The notes: generated from the letters alone by a model not told the origin. 64,000 nucleotides of DNA from Phylloscopus collybita (GCA_027886175.1 JAJNNQ010000075.1:1095001-1159000), one strand, 5' to 3'. Shown: positions 22,856 through 34,268, numbered from the stretch's first letter. Numbers and translations: made by a program.

Positions 22856-22970
22856 CTCTCTTCTCTTCTCTTCTCTTCTCTTCTCTTCTCTTCTCTTCTC
22901 TTCTCTTCTCTTCTCTTCTCTTCTCTTCTCTTCTCTTCTCTTCTCTTCTCTTCTCTTCTCTTCTCTTCTC
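22856..22970. repeat. (TTCTC)n pentanucleotide microsatellite
   Basis: About 22 perfect TTCTC units, pure pyrimidine on the plus strand. It sits 640 bp right of the hexamer satellite. Confidence 0.97.
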
Positions 22971-23767
22971 TTTCTTTTTTCCCTGGGGAAAATGAATTTT
23001 CCTCAGGAAGAAGATAAGGAAGCAAAGCACTAAAGGAGATTTTGTCCATGTTTTTAATGCAAAGGAGGATTTTGGAGCACTAAATGCAATGGTTCTTACT
23101 GTGTTTTAATATCTATAAAGATAAACTCAGACAACTTAGAGCAATACATCCTCCTGGATATAGTATGGGATGTGTTATTATTCCCACTTTCCAGTGGGAA
23201 ATAAGGACCCACATGGGAAGCATGCAATAAAGACAGGACTCGAGTCACATTGACTGAACAACACCAAAGTGTTATTTTAAGCTTTTTATTCTTTCTAATC
23301 AGTGACTAATCCTGTTTTCTTCTCTTATTTTTTTTCTTTCTTTTTTTTTTTTTTTTTCCTGGGAGAAAAATTTCAGCCTTTGGTGGGCAAACTGATGTCT
23401 GATCACCCTTAATCTGCAAAATTAAAAACTTCATGATTCAATAATGCCGTTTCCTTTGAAGACTGCACACTCACCACTTCACTTTGGTGGTCTCTCTCAG
23501 CATAAACCCAGCTAAACCCAAGGTTCTATCACAGATAATCCCTTAAGGAGATTTCTGCATTGTTCTATTTAATTAACAAGGATGCTAATACATCATTATT
23601 GTATTTCCTGGATTTTATAAAGAATCAGAATTTTCTAAGACAAGGACAAGAAATACAGATCTTCAAAGCTTCTCGAAGCACATTTCCTTGGGCTATTGTA
23701 GCTCTAAACATTTATTTTTTTTTAATTGGTCCAATCTCTTTCCACCTTTTTGCATTACCCAGATCTA
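22971..23767. other. unique AT-rich sequence with poly-T
   Basis: A T-rich run occupies about 23325-23358. No gene recognised. Confidence 0.5.
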
Positions 23768-23918
23768 CAACCCCCTGGAAAATGGAACATCCGCAACTTT
23801 TCTGGGAAACTTGTGCCAGGCCCTCGCCACTCTCAGGATAAATAATTTGTTCCCAATAGACCACCTAAACCTGTTCCCTTTCAGTTTGAAGCCATTCCCT
23901 TCACCCTGTCACCAGTAA
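23768..23918 (-). mobile_element. CR1 LINE fragment lacking its 3' end
   Basis: Only the ORF2 C-terminal part survives ('caacttttctgggaaac', 'ccaggccctcgccac', 'tttgaagccattccc'). The 3' tail expected at lower coordinates is missing, so the element was cut by a later deletion. Confidence 0.8.
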
Positions 23919-24425
23919 TGACTGGATTTCAGGTGGCACTTACTGATATTTCTGTTTTCCTTGGAAAATCAGGATGAATTAATTCACCACCACAGGGCTG
24001 CTGGGAAGAGCCGATGAAGAAGGAGCAAGCAGCCAAATGGGAGTCAGGATTGTGGGCAGTTTTCCTGAAGTCATTTCAGGTGCTGATCCAACCTTTCTTC
24101 TCAGAAGTTCTGATTCCCACCGACAAACTGAGTTTCAGAATTCCCACAGAAATCTGGCCAGAAGTTGCTCCCTCGCCAACAAAGTTTTTTTGACTCCAAA
24201 TCCAAGAGCTCATTGTTCATACAATTCCTGGGACAGTAACAGGGAGTGAAAGGGTATTTTTCCCACTTTTCCTCTTCCAGCTAAGTTCCATAGAGAAAAT
24301 AATTAGCTTGGGCCAGGAGAAATCATGGAATGTACTTCATGGCTTTGCTTTGTGCTCATTCCACTTCGGCACAAAGCCAAGCAGTCCAGGAAACACCAAA
24401 ATCCCCAAATGCCAAGAGGAACCAT

Positions 24426-24651
24426 CTCCAGGGATGTGAGAAAAGTTATCCAGAGATTTTCTTCTCTCTATTAGCATATCAATAAGCCAGACAATGTTCT
24501 CAAGCACTGAAGTTATGTTTTCCATGCAGCTGAGTTGTAAAAACTTGGATGATTTTTGCTCTGTAATCATATCTGTCTTTTGCCACATTTCAGGCTTATG
24601 CTCTTCCAAGCTCAGTTCAAATCCTTCAATACTTTTGGCACTGATTTCTTT
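24426..24651 (-). other. possible coding exon, unidentified
   Basis: On the minus strand a frame stays open from an AG that could serve as a splice acceptor (about 24,652, preceded by 'tttcttatat') to beyond 24,430. The peptide reads like an amphipathic, charged helical segment. It contains the string EEHKPEMWQKTD and then a helix with the string ENIVWLIDMLIERRKSLD. That composition is unlike the proline/leucine-rich noise frames elsewhere here. The upstream codon before the acceptor is a stop, as expected for an intron. No convincing GT donor was found, no partner exon was identified, and I do not recognise the protein. It could equally be a chance open frame or an old pseudogene. Confidence 0.3.
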
Positions 24652-25657
24652 AGCTGATATAAGAAATTATTTGGAGAACAATCAGGGTCCTGCCTACTAG
24701 CCAATGTGGTTATTGGGATTTGAAAATCAAAGCCCCATTAAATTCTTGGAAAACAATAAAAAGGAAAGAGAAGGAAAGCATTAAAACAAAAGTTTTTAAA
24801 CCCAAATAATTCCATAGCCCCAACCTTGTGTATTTAGATGTGGAAAGACCAGTGATAAGAAGGTTCTGATATTAGTTTCCTTGCTCCTAGACAAGCAAGA
24901 CATCCTCAAATGGGTCCACAAGGAAAGAAGGAGAAGGAAAAAAGGGTGATTTTCTGAGTCTTTCATGCTGGAAACACCTCAGGTGTTAGTGCCTCAAACT
25001 ATCCCAAAGGCAGGTGTTGATGTGATGAACAAGCAGAGCAAGACAAGGATATAAAGCCAGGAAAAACTCGGAGATGTTTAAGGCAAAACACCTGTTTGAA
25101 GCCTGACAGAAAATGACTGCCCATATTCTGCCTTTTCTGCAATCTCCTTCATTCGGGGATGAAACAGGAGGATTTTTGTACTTTCTGAGGCTTGGCTTTC
25201 CCAGCAACTTCCTCAGCATTTTCTGGTTGAGGGGAGCTGTTTTCCTGAGCTGGCAGGTGCTGATGGATCCCTCTGCGTCCCCACAGCCTTTTCCTCTAAC
25301 ATTTATTGGATTACCTGTTTACCTGAAATTTATCTTCTCCAGAAGCATCACTCCTGAGATCTCATTAATCACCGCTGGATAATGCAGCAGGCAGGAATTC
25401 ATCTGGCAATATCCTAAACTGAGGGAAATCTTCCTTCCTTCCTTGTGTGTTCCTGGAAACATCTCCCTTTTGGATGAGTAAGAGGTGCTAAGGGAAAAGG
25501 AACTGAAATAAAGCCATTCATGTAAAATTCCCTGAATCATCAACCCTGGGGGACAAATAATTCTCTGTCAATGACATGACCAGAGATGGTTTTCTTAAGG
25601 AAATATTTTGGAAGTGTGTTCCTGTGAACTTGGGAGGTTTTCTGTTTATTCCTACAA
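24652..25657. other. unique sequence
   Basis: No repeat recognised. A short minus-strand frame ending at a stop at about 25,146-25,148 is rich in E, A, K and P, but nothing else supports an exon. Confidence 0.4.
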
Positions 25658-25790
25658 TCCCAGAATCGTGGAGTGGTTTGGGTTGGAAGGGAAATTCAAG
25701 ATCATCTCATTCCCATGGGCAGGGACACCTTCCTCTAGACCAAGTTGCTCCAATCCCCATCCAACCTGGTCTTGGGTACCTCCTAAATAT
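25658..25790 (-). mobile_element. CR1 LINE 3' tail
   Basis: 'cccagaatcgtggagtgg', 'gggttggaagggaaattc', 'cccatgggcagggacacc' and 'atccaacctggtcttggg' are in order. Confidence 0.9.
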
Positions 25791-26049
25791 ATGGAATGAC
25801 TGAGCTATGCCAAGAGGGATGAGACCTTTAAAAACTTGATACTCCTCTAAAGTCAGCCCTAATTGGAGAAGTAGGTTGGAGCAAAGATCTCCTACCCACC
25901 CAATTCCCACCTGCAATGGAGATACCAGGTGCCTTCAGTTTCTGTTTGAATGAATTTTCGCTTTGCATTCATTCCCAGCTTCCAACACTCCCTGTGCCCT
26001 CCCTGAATAATCTTCACAAGCACTGGGATCGGTTTCCATATTTAGAAAC

Positions 26050-26300
26050 AAATCATAGAATCATTAACGTTGGAAAAGACCCCCAAGATCATCAAGTCCA
26101 ACTTTCAACCCAATTCTTCCACTCCAAGTAAACCATATCACAAATTGGCACATCTGCTCCTTTTTTGAGCACTTCCAATCCTTCCCCGTTCCAAAGTTTA
26201 ACCACTCTTTCATTGAGGAAATTTTTCCTACCATCCAACCTGAACCTCCCCTGGTGCAACTTGAGGCCCTTTCTCCTTTTCCAGCTGCCTGGGAGAGAAC
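26050..26300 (-). mobile_element. CR1 LINE, abutting a microsatellite
   Basis: The subfamily with the tail 'catagaatcattaacgttgg' and 'caagatcatcaagtcc'. It runs to 'caacttgaggccctttctcc'. Its 5'-truncated end lies about 30 bases from the CCCTT array, which begins at 26329. Confidence 0.9.
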
Positions 26301-26328
26301 TTCTTCAGCTCTTCCACACACACTGTGT

Positions 26329-26519
26329 CTTCCCTTCCCTTCCCTTCCCTTCCCTTCCCTTCCCTTCCCTTCCCTTCCCTTCCCTTCCCTTCCCTTCCCT
26401 TCCCTTCCCTTCCCTTCCCTTCCCTTCCCTTCCCTTCCCTTCCCTTCCCTTCCCTTCCCTTCCCTTCCCTTCCCTTCCCTTCCCTTCCCTTCCCTTCCCT
26501 TCCCTTCCCTTCCCTTCCC
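26329..26519. repeat. (CCCTT)n / (AAGGG)n pentanucleotide array
   Basis: About 38 uninterrupted pentamer units over 191 bases, pyrimidine on the plus strand. On the minus strand the unit is AAGGG, a G-run repeat of the kind known to favour triplex or quadruplex structure. Frames such as F-P-S-L or G-R-E-G-K repeats are translations of it. Confidence 0.98.
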
Positions 26520-26648
26520 CTTTTCCCGCCATTCTCAGCTAAAGAACAGCTGGGAAGAGCTGGAATGGGAACTTCCACCTCTGTTTCTTTGCTGTGACAC
26601 TTTCAGAGACAAAACTCACCCAAAAACAAACTTCAGGTTTTGCCCATT

Positions 26649-26870
26649 TGTTGTAGTTTAACCCCAGCCAGCAACTCGGTCCCACACATTGCTCAGCCCT
26701 GATGGGATCAGGAGAGAGTTGGAAGGGTAAAAAGTGGGAAAATTGGGTGGATTTGTAACTAAACTCATGGACAACAACTAAAACTTCGCTGTTTACTGAC
26801 ACTGCTTGCAGCACAACCCCAAAACTCAGCTACAACAAAGAACCTTATCCCAGTCAAAACCAGTAACTAT
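26649..26870 (-). mobile_element. avian ERV LTR fragment
   Basis: The plus-strand start 'tgttgtagtttaacccc' is the reverse complement of an LTR end of the type ...GGGGTTAAACTACAACA, which I recognise as a widespread bird LTR. The middle ('gggatcaggagagag') fits as well. The other end decays around 26,830-26,880 and no target duplication could be found. The exact family name is uncertain. Confidence 0.6.
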
Positions 26871-28367
26871 TTCCAAATGCTCTGTCCACCAGTAATTCCT
26901 CGCTTGATTTTTTTTTTTTTTTCCTTCTGCTTCTATCGATGGGGGAATTTAGAATTTTCTTTTTTTTTTTTTTTTTTTTCCCTCCTATTTTGTCATGACT
27001 CATCCTTTGTAGGTGTGAAAAGGAGCATTATGCACTGCTGGGAGATATAATTTGTGACTCACGGAACCGTGGGCTCTCTGCTTTTGGAGTGATAATTAGA
27101 AGGAGGGGGCTGGAGCTGCCGGGCGGTTAGGGAAGTATGAGGTTGGAATAAAGAGCCTTATCCTGCCATTTAGCACCGGGCTGATGGAGCAAAACAAGTC
27201 TGGGTACATGAGAAACTGATGGAATTAAAGGTAAACTTTGAACTTTTCCCGCTTCTCCTTGGGTTTGCAGCGTTCTCCCAGATGGCCCAATTACACGCAG
27301 TAATTAACTCAGTAAGTCCCGAAAGTGCCAGAAAGAGAACTCCTGAAGTAGGAGAAATGCACTAGATTTCCAGAAAAAAAACCCTCTTTCAGTCACTCTC
27401 CACATTGGAAATCCAGCCAAGGGCTGACTGGAATGGGGACTCTCATTCCCAGCAAAAATATCCCAGACTGGTGGAAGGAATATCAGTGGGTTTGTTCCAG
27501 GAACTGTTCTCAAGGTCCTTCCCAAAACGAAGTGATTGGATCATCTTGGCAACACAGGGAGGGTTTTCTCTTTTTCTGGTGCTTCTCTTTTCTTGGCAGA
27601 ATCCTGATCTCCTGGAAGAACAGCAAAAAATCCACAGAAATGGAAATTTGGATCAGACAGAGATGCGGAGATGCCTCCGGGCCTCACTGGCTCCCACTAA
27701 TTGTGCTTTCCTTGGAAGGAAGACAGGAATGAAGGGATGTATCTCAAGCTCCTGCAGCTGAGTTCAGGCTGCCCTTCACATTATCCCTCCTTTTTTTGTT
27801 AAATTTGTTTTTTGATGCTGTGTGCTGGGGATTTTCCCTGGTTACTCACCAGGAAATGACTTTTACTTTCCCACCTGAAGCAAGGGAAGCATGGCACAGT
27901 GGTTTTGGTAATTTCCTGGGATACAGGAAATACAGGATCTCTGCCTTGCTCTGGCATAAAAGTCCTCAGTAGTTCCAAACCCTTCTAAAGGAGAGTCACA
28001 GCACTGAATTTGAGGATCAGTTGGGATCATGTCAGCAGTTGAAGAATCCCAGCTTTTTCCAAGGCTTTTTTTGTAGAGAGATCATGGAAAGGCTTGAGCA
28101 GTTCTAGGATGTGATTCCTTTGGAATGAAACATAATCACATTAAATGTAATATGGTGACAATTCTGCCAGGGACAGTGAACAAATGTCCATCTGTATTTT
28201 CCAGCAGAACATTCCTTGAGCAATTCCGTTTTAAGCTCAAAAACCACCTTCTGAGTGAAATCACGCCTGTCTTTGGCCTTGGTTTTTGCCTCCAGGTGAT
28301 ATTTGGTGTCACTGATCTTTGATGTTCCTGATCTTTTCAAGTCCAAGATATTTTATAAACTCAGATG
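26871..28367. other. unique sequence with two poly-T runs
   Basis: Poly-T runs at about 26,909-26,922 and 26,960-26,979. The remainder holds no recognised gene or repeat; plus frames of 99-118 codons at 27,405-27,761 lack coding features. Confidence 0.5.
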
Positions 28368-28478
28368 TTCATCCTGGTGGAATTCTTGGGATTGTCCTGT
28401 GCAGGGCCAGGAGTTGGACTCCATGATCCGTGGGGGTCCCTTCCAACTGAGAATAATCTGTGATTCTGTGAACCACAC
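28368..28478 (+). mobile_element. CR1 LINE 3' tail
   Basis: The subfamily with 'gtcctgtgcagggccagg', then 'agttggactccatgatcc', ending in 'gtgattctgtgaa'. Confidence 0.9.
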
Positions 28479-28627
28479 ACTCAGCTCTTGACCTGTGATG
28501 AAAGTAGCCAGTTGTCATCAAAACAGACCCATCCTACCCCAAACTGTGACATTTTGGGAAAGGAGGTGTCCCAGAGAGTCCATAAAACCTGCTCTGATTC
28601 CATTGGTGGTACATGAAAGTTCCTCAG

Positions 28628-28690
28628 ATATCACAGAATCATAAAAAATCCTCAGTTGGAAGCAACCATTGAAGGCCAGCTCCTGATGTA
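28628..28690 (-). mobile_element. CR1 LINE extreme 3' end
   Basis: 'atcacagaatcataaaaaat' followed by 'cagttggaagcaacc'; very short. Confidence 0.65.
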
Positions 28691-28847
28691 GGAGGAAGTT
28701 CATGGTTGAAAAGTCTTTGCTAAGGAGAAAAATCTTTCCTGCTTCAGAGCACCCTGGAGAGTGGAAAAGGTCTGGAAAAAAAACCCTAAGCCCAGATTTT
28801 TTACCAACTTTCAGCCTTTCATTACTCATTTAGATCTTCTAAATATT

Positions 28848-29825
28848 TGTGGTGGGTTGATCCTGGATGGACACCAGGTGCCCACCAAAGTGCTCTATCA
28901 ATGCTCTCCTCACCTGGACAAGGAAGAGAAAATATTACAAAATATAATAAATAATATATAAAAATATAATAAGAAGCTCATGGGCTGAGATAAGGACAGG
29001 GAGAAATCACTCATGAGTTCCTGTCACTGCCAGATTCTACTCTAAAAAAAGAAGTTAATGTATTATCAGAAGTAAAACTTTGGGACAGCACTCTCAGGCA
29101 CACAATGGGATTCTTGGAGCTGTTCTGTGTGGGCCAGGAGTTGGACTTTGATGATCCTAGTTGGTTCCTCCCAGCTCAGGATATTCTCTAATTCTGTGAA
29201 AATCAGAGTAGGGTAATGAGCAAATAAAACCAAACCCTGAAGCACCTTCCCCCCAGCCATCTCTTCTTCCTCGATTTCATTCCTGATTTTTCTACATCCT
29301 GCCATGGAGTATTGCTAGGGGGCAAGGAATGGGAATTGTGGTCAGTTCATGGTGTCTCTGCTGCTCCTTCCTCCTCAGGGCTTGGAATCTTCCCCTGCTC
29401 CATCATGGGACACTTCCCACAGGAGGAAGTCCTCTACAAACATGCCCACTGTGGTTCTTTCCCACAGCTCTGCACAAAATGGTCCAGTGTGGATCGCTTC
29501 CACGAATTCTGTCCATCAGAAAAGGCTGCTCCAGTTTGGATCTTTCCAGTGGGTCCAGTCCTTCAGGAACAGGCTGCTCCAGCTTCTTCAGTGTGGGTTT
29601 CCCAATGGGATCACAAGTCCCTGCTCCAGTCTGGGATTCTCTCTGTCCATGGGGACACAGGTGCTGCCAGGACCCTTCTCCAGCTCTGGCTTCCCATGGG
29701 ATCACAGCCTCCTTCATGCATCCACCTGCTCTAGCGTGGGGTCCTCACAGGTTGCAGGTGGATCTCTTCTCCCCCATGGACATCCAGGGCCTGCAGGGGC
29801 ACAGCTGCCTCAGCCCAGGTTCCAT
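28848..29825 (-). mobile_element. long avian LTR-like element, interrupted by CR1
   Basis: Starts on the plus strand with 'tgtggtgggttgatcctgg', the complement of an LTR end ...CAACCCACCACA. It runs through 'gagataaggacagggag' and, after a CR1 insertion at about 29,075-29,200, resumes at 'cagagtagggtaatgag'. The last ~450 bp are built from related short units around 'ctgctccag' and 'catgggatcaca'. I recognise this order from a repeat common in bird genomes and believe it is an ERVL-type LTR, but I cannot name it with certainty. The frames of 140-216 codons over 29,312-29,979 are translations of these units. Confidence 0.65.
29075..29200 (+). mobile_element. CR1 LINE tail inserted in the LTR-like element
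   Basis: 'actctcaggcacacaatggg', 'tgtgtgggccaggagttgg' and 'atattctctaattctgtg'. LTR-like sequence of 28,848 continues on both sides, so this CR1 is the younger insertion. Confidence 0.85.
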
Positions 29826-30385
29826 CTTTCCAACCCAAACCATTCCACATTTCTGTGCTCTCAAATGGGCCAACAAGAAGGAAATCTCTGGAAATGAAGA
29901 GCCAAACCCACCGGAATGGGAAGTTTCTTTGGATTACTATGAAAATCCCTGGCTTTTAATGATTCAGTTTGAAAAATGACACACGCATAGTGACTTTCAG
30001 CCCAAGCAGATTACACTTTAAAGCAGTAAGAACATCCCTAAAAAGATCAAATTCTTCTCTGATCGGAGCACCCCAAAATTGCATCAGCAAATTAAAAAAT
30101 GTTTCAAGCTCATTTTAATGTTGCAGGTCCCTGGAAAATGAATTAATGCTTGGCTGGGGCTTTGCAGCCAGCTCCAGATACTCGGCTCAGCTACCAGGAT
30201 GACAAATGTGATTTAAAATACCTCGAAAGAGATGAGCTGTGTGGGCAGAAATCCTGATGCATCTGGAATTTGGCTCCTTGACACCTTTGCTATAAAAGGC
30301 TCAAGAAGAGAGAGTGGGTTTTCTTCCCACTAAATAGACTGAACTCCTGTGAAACCTTCAGATGCTATTTCAGAGTCCACCAGGA
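29826..30385. other. unique sequence
   Basis: Nothing recognised. Confidence 0.5.
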
Positions 30386-30915
30386 TATCATGGAATGACC
30401 GAGGTTGGAAAAGACCTCCAAGATTGAGTCCAGCCTGTGACCAATACCCACCTTGACACCCAGACCAGAGCACTGAGTGCCATGTCCACTTGTTCCTTGG
30501 ACACCTCCCAGGGATGGGGACTCCAAACTTCCCTGGGAAGCCCCTTCCACTGCTTGACCACCCTTTTCATGAAGAAATTCCTCCTGATGTCCAACCTGAT
30601 TCTCCCCTGCTGCAGCTTGAGGCTGTCCTATTCCCTGGGAGCAGAGACCAATCCCCACCTGGCTGCACCTTCTTGGCAGGGAGTCGTGGAGAGCCAGAAG
30701 GTCCTCCCTGAACTTCCTTTTCTCCAGGCTGAGCCCCTTTCCCAGCTCCCTTAGCCTCTCCTGGAGCTCCAGACCCTTCTCCAGCTCTGTTCCCTTCTCT
30801 GGACACCCTCCAGCCCCTCAATGTCTTTCTTGTCGTGAGGGATCCAGAACTGGACACAAGACCTGAGGGGTGACCTCACCAGTGCCCAGCACAGAAGGAC
30901 AATCCCTGCCCTGGT
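30386..30915 (-). mobile_element. long CR1 LINE
   Basis: About 530 bp, well preserved: 'tcatggaatgaccgagg', 'ggacacctcccagggatgg', 'aagaaattcctcctgatgtcc', 'ccttctctggacaccctcc', up to 'ctcaccagtgcccagcac'. Plus-strand frames over it are antisense. Confidence 0.95.
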
Positions 30916-30917
30916 CC

Positions 30918-30995
30918 TGTGGGGTGATTGAGGGTTGGAACTCAAGGATATTTGAGGTCCCTTCCCACCCAAACCATTCCCTGATTCCATGATCA
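30918..30995 (+). mobile_element. CR1 LINE 3' tail, opposite to its neighbour
   Basis: 'gtggggtgattgaggg', 'ggtcccttcccacccaaacc', ending 'ccctgattccatgat'. It starts within a few bases of the truncated 5' end of the minus-strand CR1. Confidence 0.8.
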
Positions 30996-31129
30996 TCTCA
31001 ATCAGGGAGAAGAAATGCACCTCGCCATCCAAGGATAGTAATAGATTATGGATTAATAAATTTCCCTGTCTGAAATTCAGATTTCTGTCCCCAAGGAAGC
31101 CAACCCAGATAGAGTTCCTGCTCCTTTTT

Positions 31130-31460
31130 CTATCAGTGCAGTTTGGTGTGGAGTTTGCACCCACATAATCTCCGAGGGTCCAGCCCTGTTCAGGAGTGCA
31201 GGCTTAATAATAATTAGTGGGACAGCATGATCGGTGTGCCTTGTTAACTCAAAAAGGTTTAATAAAATAATGAAAATAATACAAAACCAACAAACAAAGA
31301 TCAAAGCCAAGCACAGTGTAAGGACAGATCCTACACCTGCTACAACACCCCGAAAATGCCATGAGACCCTTTGTTCTGTCACCTTCTCTACCTAATGGTC
31401 AAGGATGGATTTATTGGCAAACTTCCAATAGGAAGGGGTACAGGATTTGAGGAACAGTGA
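31130..31460. other. possible degraded ERV-derived sequence
   Basis: The minus strand carries a hydrophobic frame (31,077-31,382) and a block (about 31,235-31,300) that I associate with a dispersed bird repeat. I could not place LTR ends or a target duplication. Low confidence. Confidence 0.3.
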
Positions 31461-32939
31461 CAAGGGCCAACAGGTGCTCCTCTCCTGGCACTGAGCCCAT
31501 TACAAAGAGAAAAACACAGAACTTTCTGGCTAAACTTCCTAAAATGTCCAAAGGTAAACCGAAACCCTTTTCCTTACACAGAACTACCCACTTGGGAGTG
31601 GGAGGTGCATTGCTACACTTTGGGGCAGGAAAATTCTTTCAGAAAACTCTGTAAAAGAGGTTTTTTTTTCTCAATGGAACAGGGAGAGCACAGGCACTGT
31701 AGAGCGAGAATGGGAAAGCAGAGGGATCTGAGATTCTCCAGCCAAAGCCAGGAGGGCACTGGCGTGAAGGACCCAAAACATGTAAGAAAATTAAAATTGC
31801 TTGAGGAGCATTCCCTGTGGCCTCTGCCAGCTGGCACAGAGTGATATTATTTCCCATTATTTAACTCTCCTGCTTTCCCAAATGAGGAAAATACTGATGG
31901 CTGGGTATGATCTCTGACCTGTACTCACTCCTGGCCCATCATTGATAAGAGCACAGGGAGATAATTTTTTTGGCATGAGCTTTTCTAACAGAATAATGGC
32001 ATTGAAAAGAGCATCTGAAACTCCTCACAGGACTGTTTAATTTATAGATAAAAATATATGACCAGTGTTTAACCCTTTTTAATGATGGGATTTGACCCCA
32101 CAGCAGATGTTCAGGAAAGAGCAAGAGTTGGCTCTATTTTATCTCTTCTTCCTGCTCTATTTTAGCCCCATTATCCTGGGAGAGGAACCTCCAGAGTGTG
32201 TGAGCATGTGGGAAATGAGAACCTCTCTCCTTTAAGAACTTGGGAAATGAGGCTGAATGAAGCTGCTGGTGGACAGCTGAGCTGAACTGAACCATTTGCT
32301 GCTGCCTCTGTGTCAAACACTCAGTTTTAATTCCACAGGCAGGAATTCCACACTCCCACTCTGACTCCAATCCTATTTTAGTTTGTCCTGGCTGGGCGGT
32401 GACCTGCTCATGTTTCGTGGGAAGAAATCGATAAAGCGGGATCAGAGAGGCTTTTGCCTGTTTTTGTGGGGAATTCATTAACTCCTAACACTGCTGAAAC
32501 ACCTCAAACACCTCTAATCCTCCACCCCTCCTGACAGCTTTCCTCATAATAACAGTGTCCTGTCTGCTCCATGGACCTTTGATTGGCACTGGTTGGGAGG
32601 GGTCCTCTAATTCCTTGATCCTTTTCATTCCAAGCAATTCTTTAACAGGCGATTCTTTTTGGCAGAAAATCTCTCCAGCCTGCCTAACTCAGTGATCTGG
32701 AGGTAAGTGGAACTAACCCAGCTGAGGGGATAAAAATTTCTTGGCATGAATTTTCCTCTCCACAGCTGTACTTCTGATCTGTGCCACACCACAAACCTGG
32801 AGCCATTTACACAGGGATTTGGTAATTTTAAAGCTCATCTGTGGTATTTTTTTCTCCCCATCCTAGAGCTGTTTTTTATTTCCAGACCTCTTTTCCTTAC
32901 TTTTTTTTGATGCAAATCAAATCTGATGCAGTGATAAAA
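31461..32939. other. unique sequence
   Basis: Nothing recognised on either strand. Confidence 0.5.
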
Positions 32940-33098
32940 GTCATTGGAACAGACTTCCCAGGGAAGTTGTGGAGTTACCATTCCTGAAGGGTTTTAAAAG
33001 CCAGGGAGATGTGGCACGTGGGGACACAGTTTAGTGGCCTTGGCAGTGCTGAGGGAATGGTTGGACTTGATGGTCTTAGAGGTCTTTTCCTCTAAGGC
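32940..33098 (+). mobile_element. CR1 LINE tail cut by an LTR
   Basis: 'cattggaacagacttccc', 'gtggccttggcagtgctg', 'ggttggacttgatggtc', then the LTR begins within the last bases of the element. Confidence 0.9.
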
Positions 33099-33832
33099 TG
33101 TCTTGGTTTGGAAAGACAGGTATCTGCCAGGAAAAGCTGGAGTTTCCCTTGGAATGGAGAATGTAAACCCCTCACCCCCCCGCCAAATTATAATTTTGCA
33201 ATAAAGGGCTTTCAGGCAAAGATTTGGGAATAGGAATAACAGTTCTTTACTAGGAATATTAACAATACAAATGTAGTAGAAAACAAAACCAAACTAACAA
33301 ACAAGCAAACAAATAACAATCCTAGAAACCCTGACAGAGTCAGAGCTACAAGCTGACACCCTGTTGGTCAGGGTGTTGGAAACAATCCAAAGCCCTCCTG
33401 GAGTGGCAGAGGTGGTTCTGTTGGAGTAGAGATGATCCTGTAGAAAAGGGTCCAGTGATGGTGAGAAGGGTCCAGTCTTCCTCCAGGAATCTGGTGGAAC
33501 CAGATCCCTGGTGTTCCTACGTCTCAGTTTTTATCCAGGTAGGAATGGCTGGCTCCCCCCACTGGGTGGAGCATCTCCCAATGGGATGATAGAATATGTT
33601 GTGCCCTTAGTGAGCCTTAATGGCCCATGAGCAGAAGATATCCCTCTGGCGGGAGGACAGGTGGTGAAAGAGATAAGAAACACTGCCCCACCTGGTTTTA
33701 ACAGCTGGCCCATTATCAGAAGGCATCCGCCCCCCTCCCGCCCGAGTTACAAGAGATAAAGAAAAAACATCTCCCCAGGTGCTTTCAACAAATGAAATAG
33801 AGTACACATTTTTGGTTCCATAACCCAAGACA
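33099..33832 (-). mobile_element. solo ERV LTR, TGTCTTGG family (copy 5)
   Basis: A complete 734-bp minus-strand LTR (TGTCTTGGG...CCAAGACA read on the minus strand; the right boundary reads 'cccaagaca'). Its 5-bp flanks are 'aaggc' (33094-33098) and 'aagac' (33833-33837), identical but for one transition. The internal 'accctgttggtcagggtgt' block and TTTG-type tract match the other copies. It lies at the very end of a CR1 tail. Confidence 0.93.
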
Positions 33833-33837
33833 AAGAC

Positions 33838-34154
33838 CTAAAAAAGAAACCCTAAATTTTCATGGTTTTGATGATTTTTGTTACATTTGTCAATGGAGAG
33901 AGGGACTATCATCACATTACCTCTGGGAAAAGGTGGCTGAGGAGGAAAAGGAGAATCAAAAAGAGACACAAATGCTCCAGAGCAGGGGAAAAATTTGCTG
34001 AGGATTTATCACCAAGTTCTGAGTTACCAAATCGTTTGTCTGTGCCTCCTTTTCTCTGCCTGCAAAATGGGATGATTGTGACAGCTTTTAAGTTTTGAGA
34101 CATGGACATGGATAATCTGATTAAAAATCCAGTCTGCACAGTAATTAATTATCA
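33838..34154. other. unique sequence
   Basis: Nothing recognised. Confidence 0.5.
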
Positions 34155-34268
34155 AGGCTGGGCTGGATGGGACTCTGAGCAACCTGGTCTAGTGGAAGGT
34201 GGCCCTGCCCATGGAAGGGGGTTGGAATGGGATGGTCTTGGATGTCCCTTCCATCTTGTAATTCCATT
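34155..34268 (+). mobile_element. CR1 LINE 3' tail
   Basis: 'ctgggctggatgggactctg', 'caacctggtctagtggaagg' and 'gatgtcccttccatc'. Confidence 0.9.

Noticed and set aside
25130..25300. A second minus-strand exon (E/A/K/P-rich frame ending in a stop at about 25,146)
   Set aside because: Short, with a poor acceptor, and its stop codon would precede the other candidate exon on the same strand.
26165..26661. Frames with F-P-S-L or G-R-E-G-K repeats
   Set aside because: Translations of the CCCTT array.
29312..29979. Overlapping plus-strand frames of 140-216 codons
   Set aside because: They translate a repetitive LTR-like sequence in three frames; none has independent coding features.
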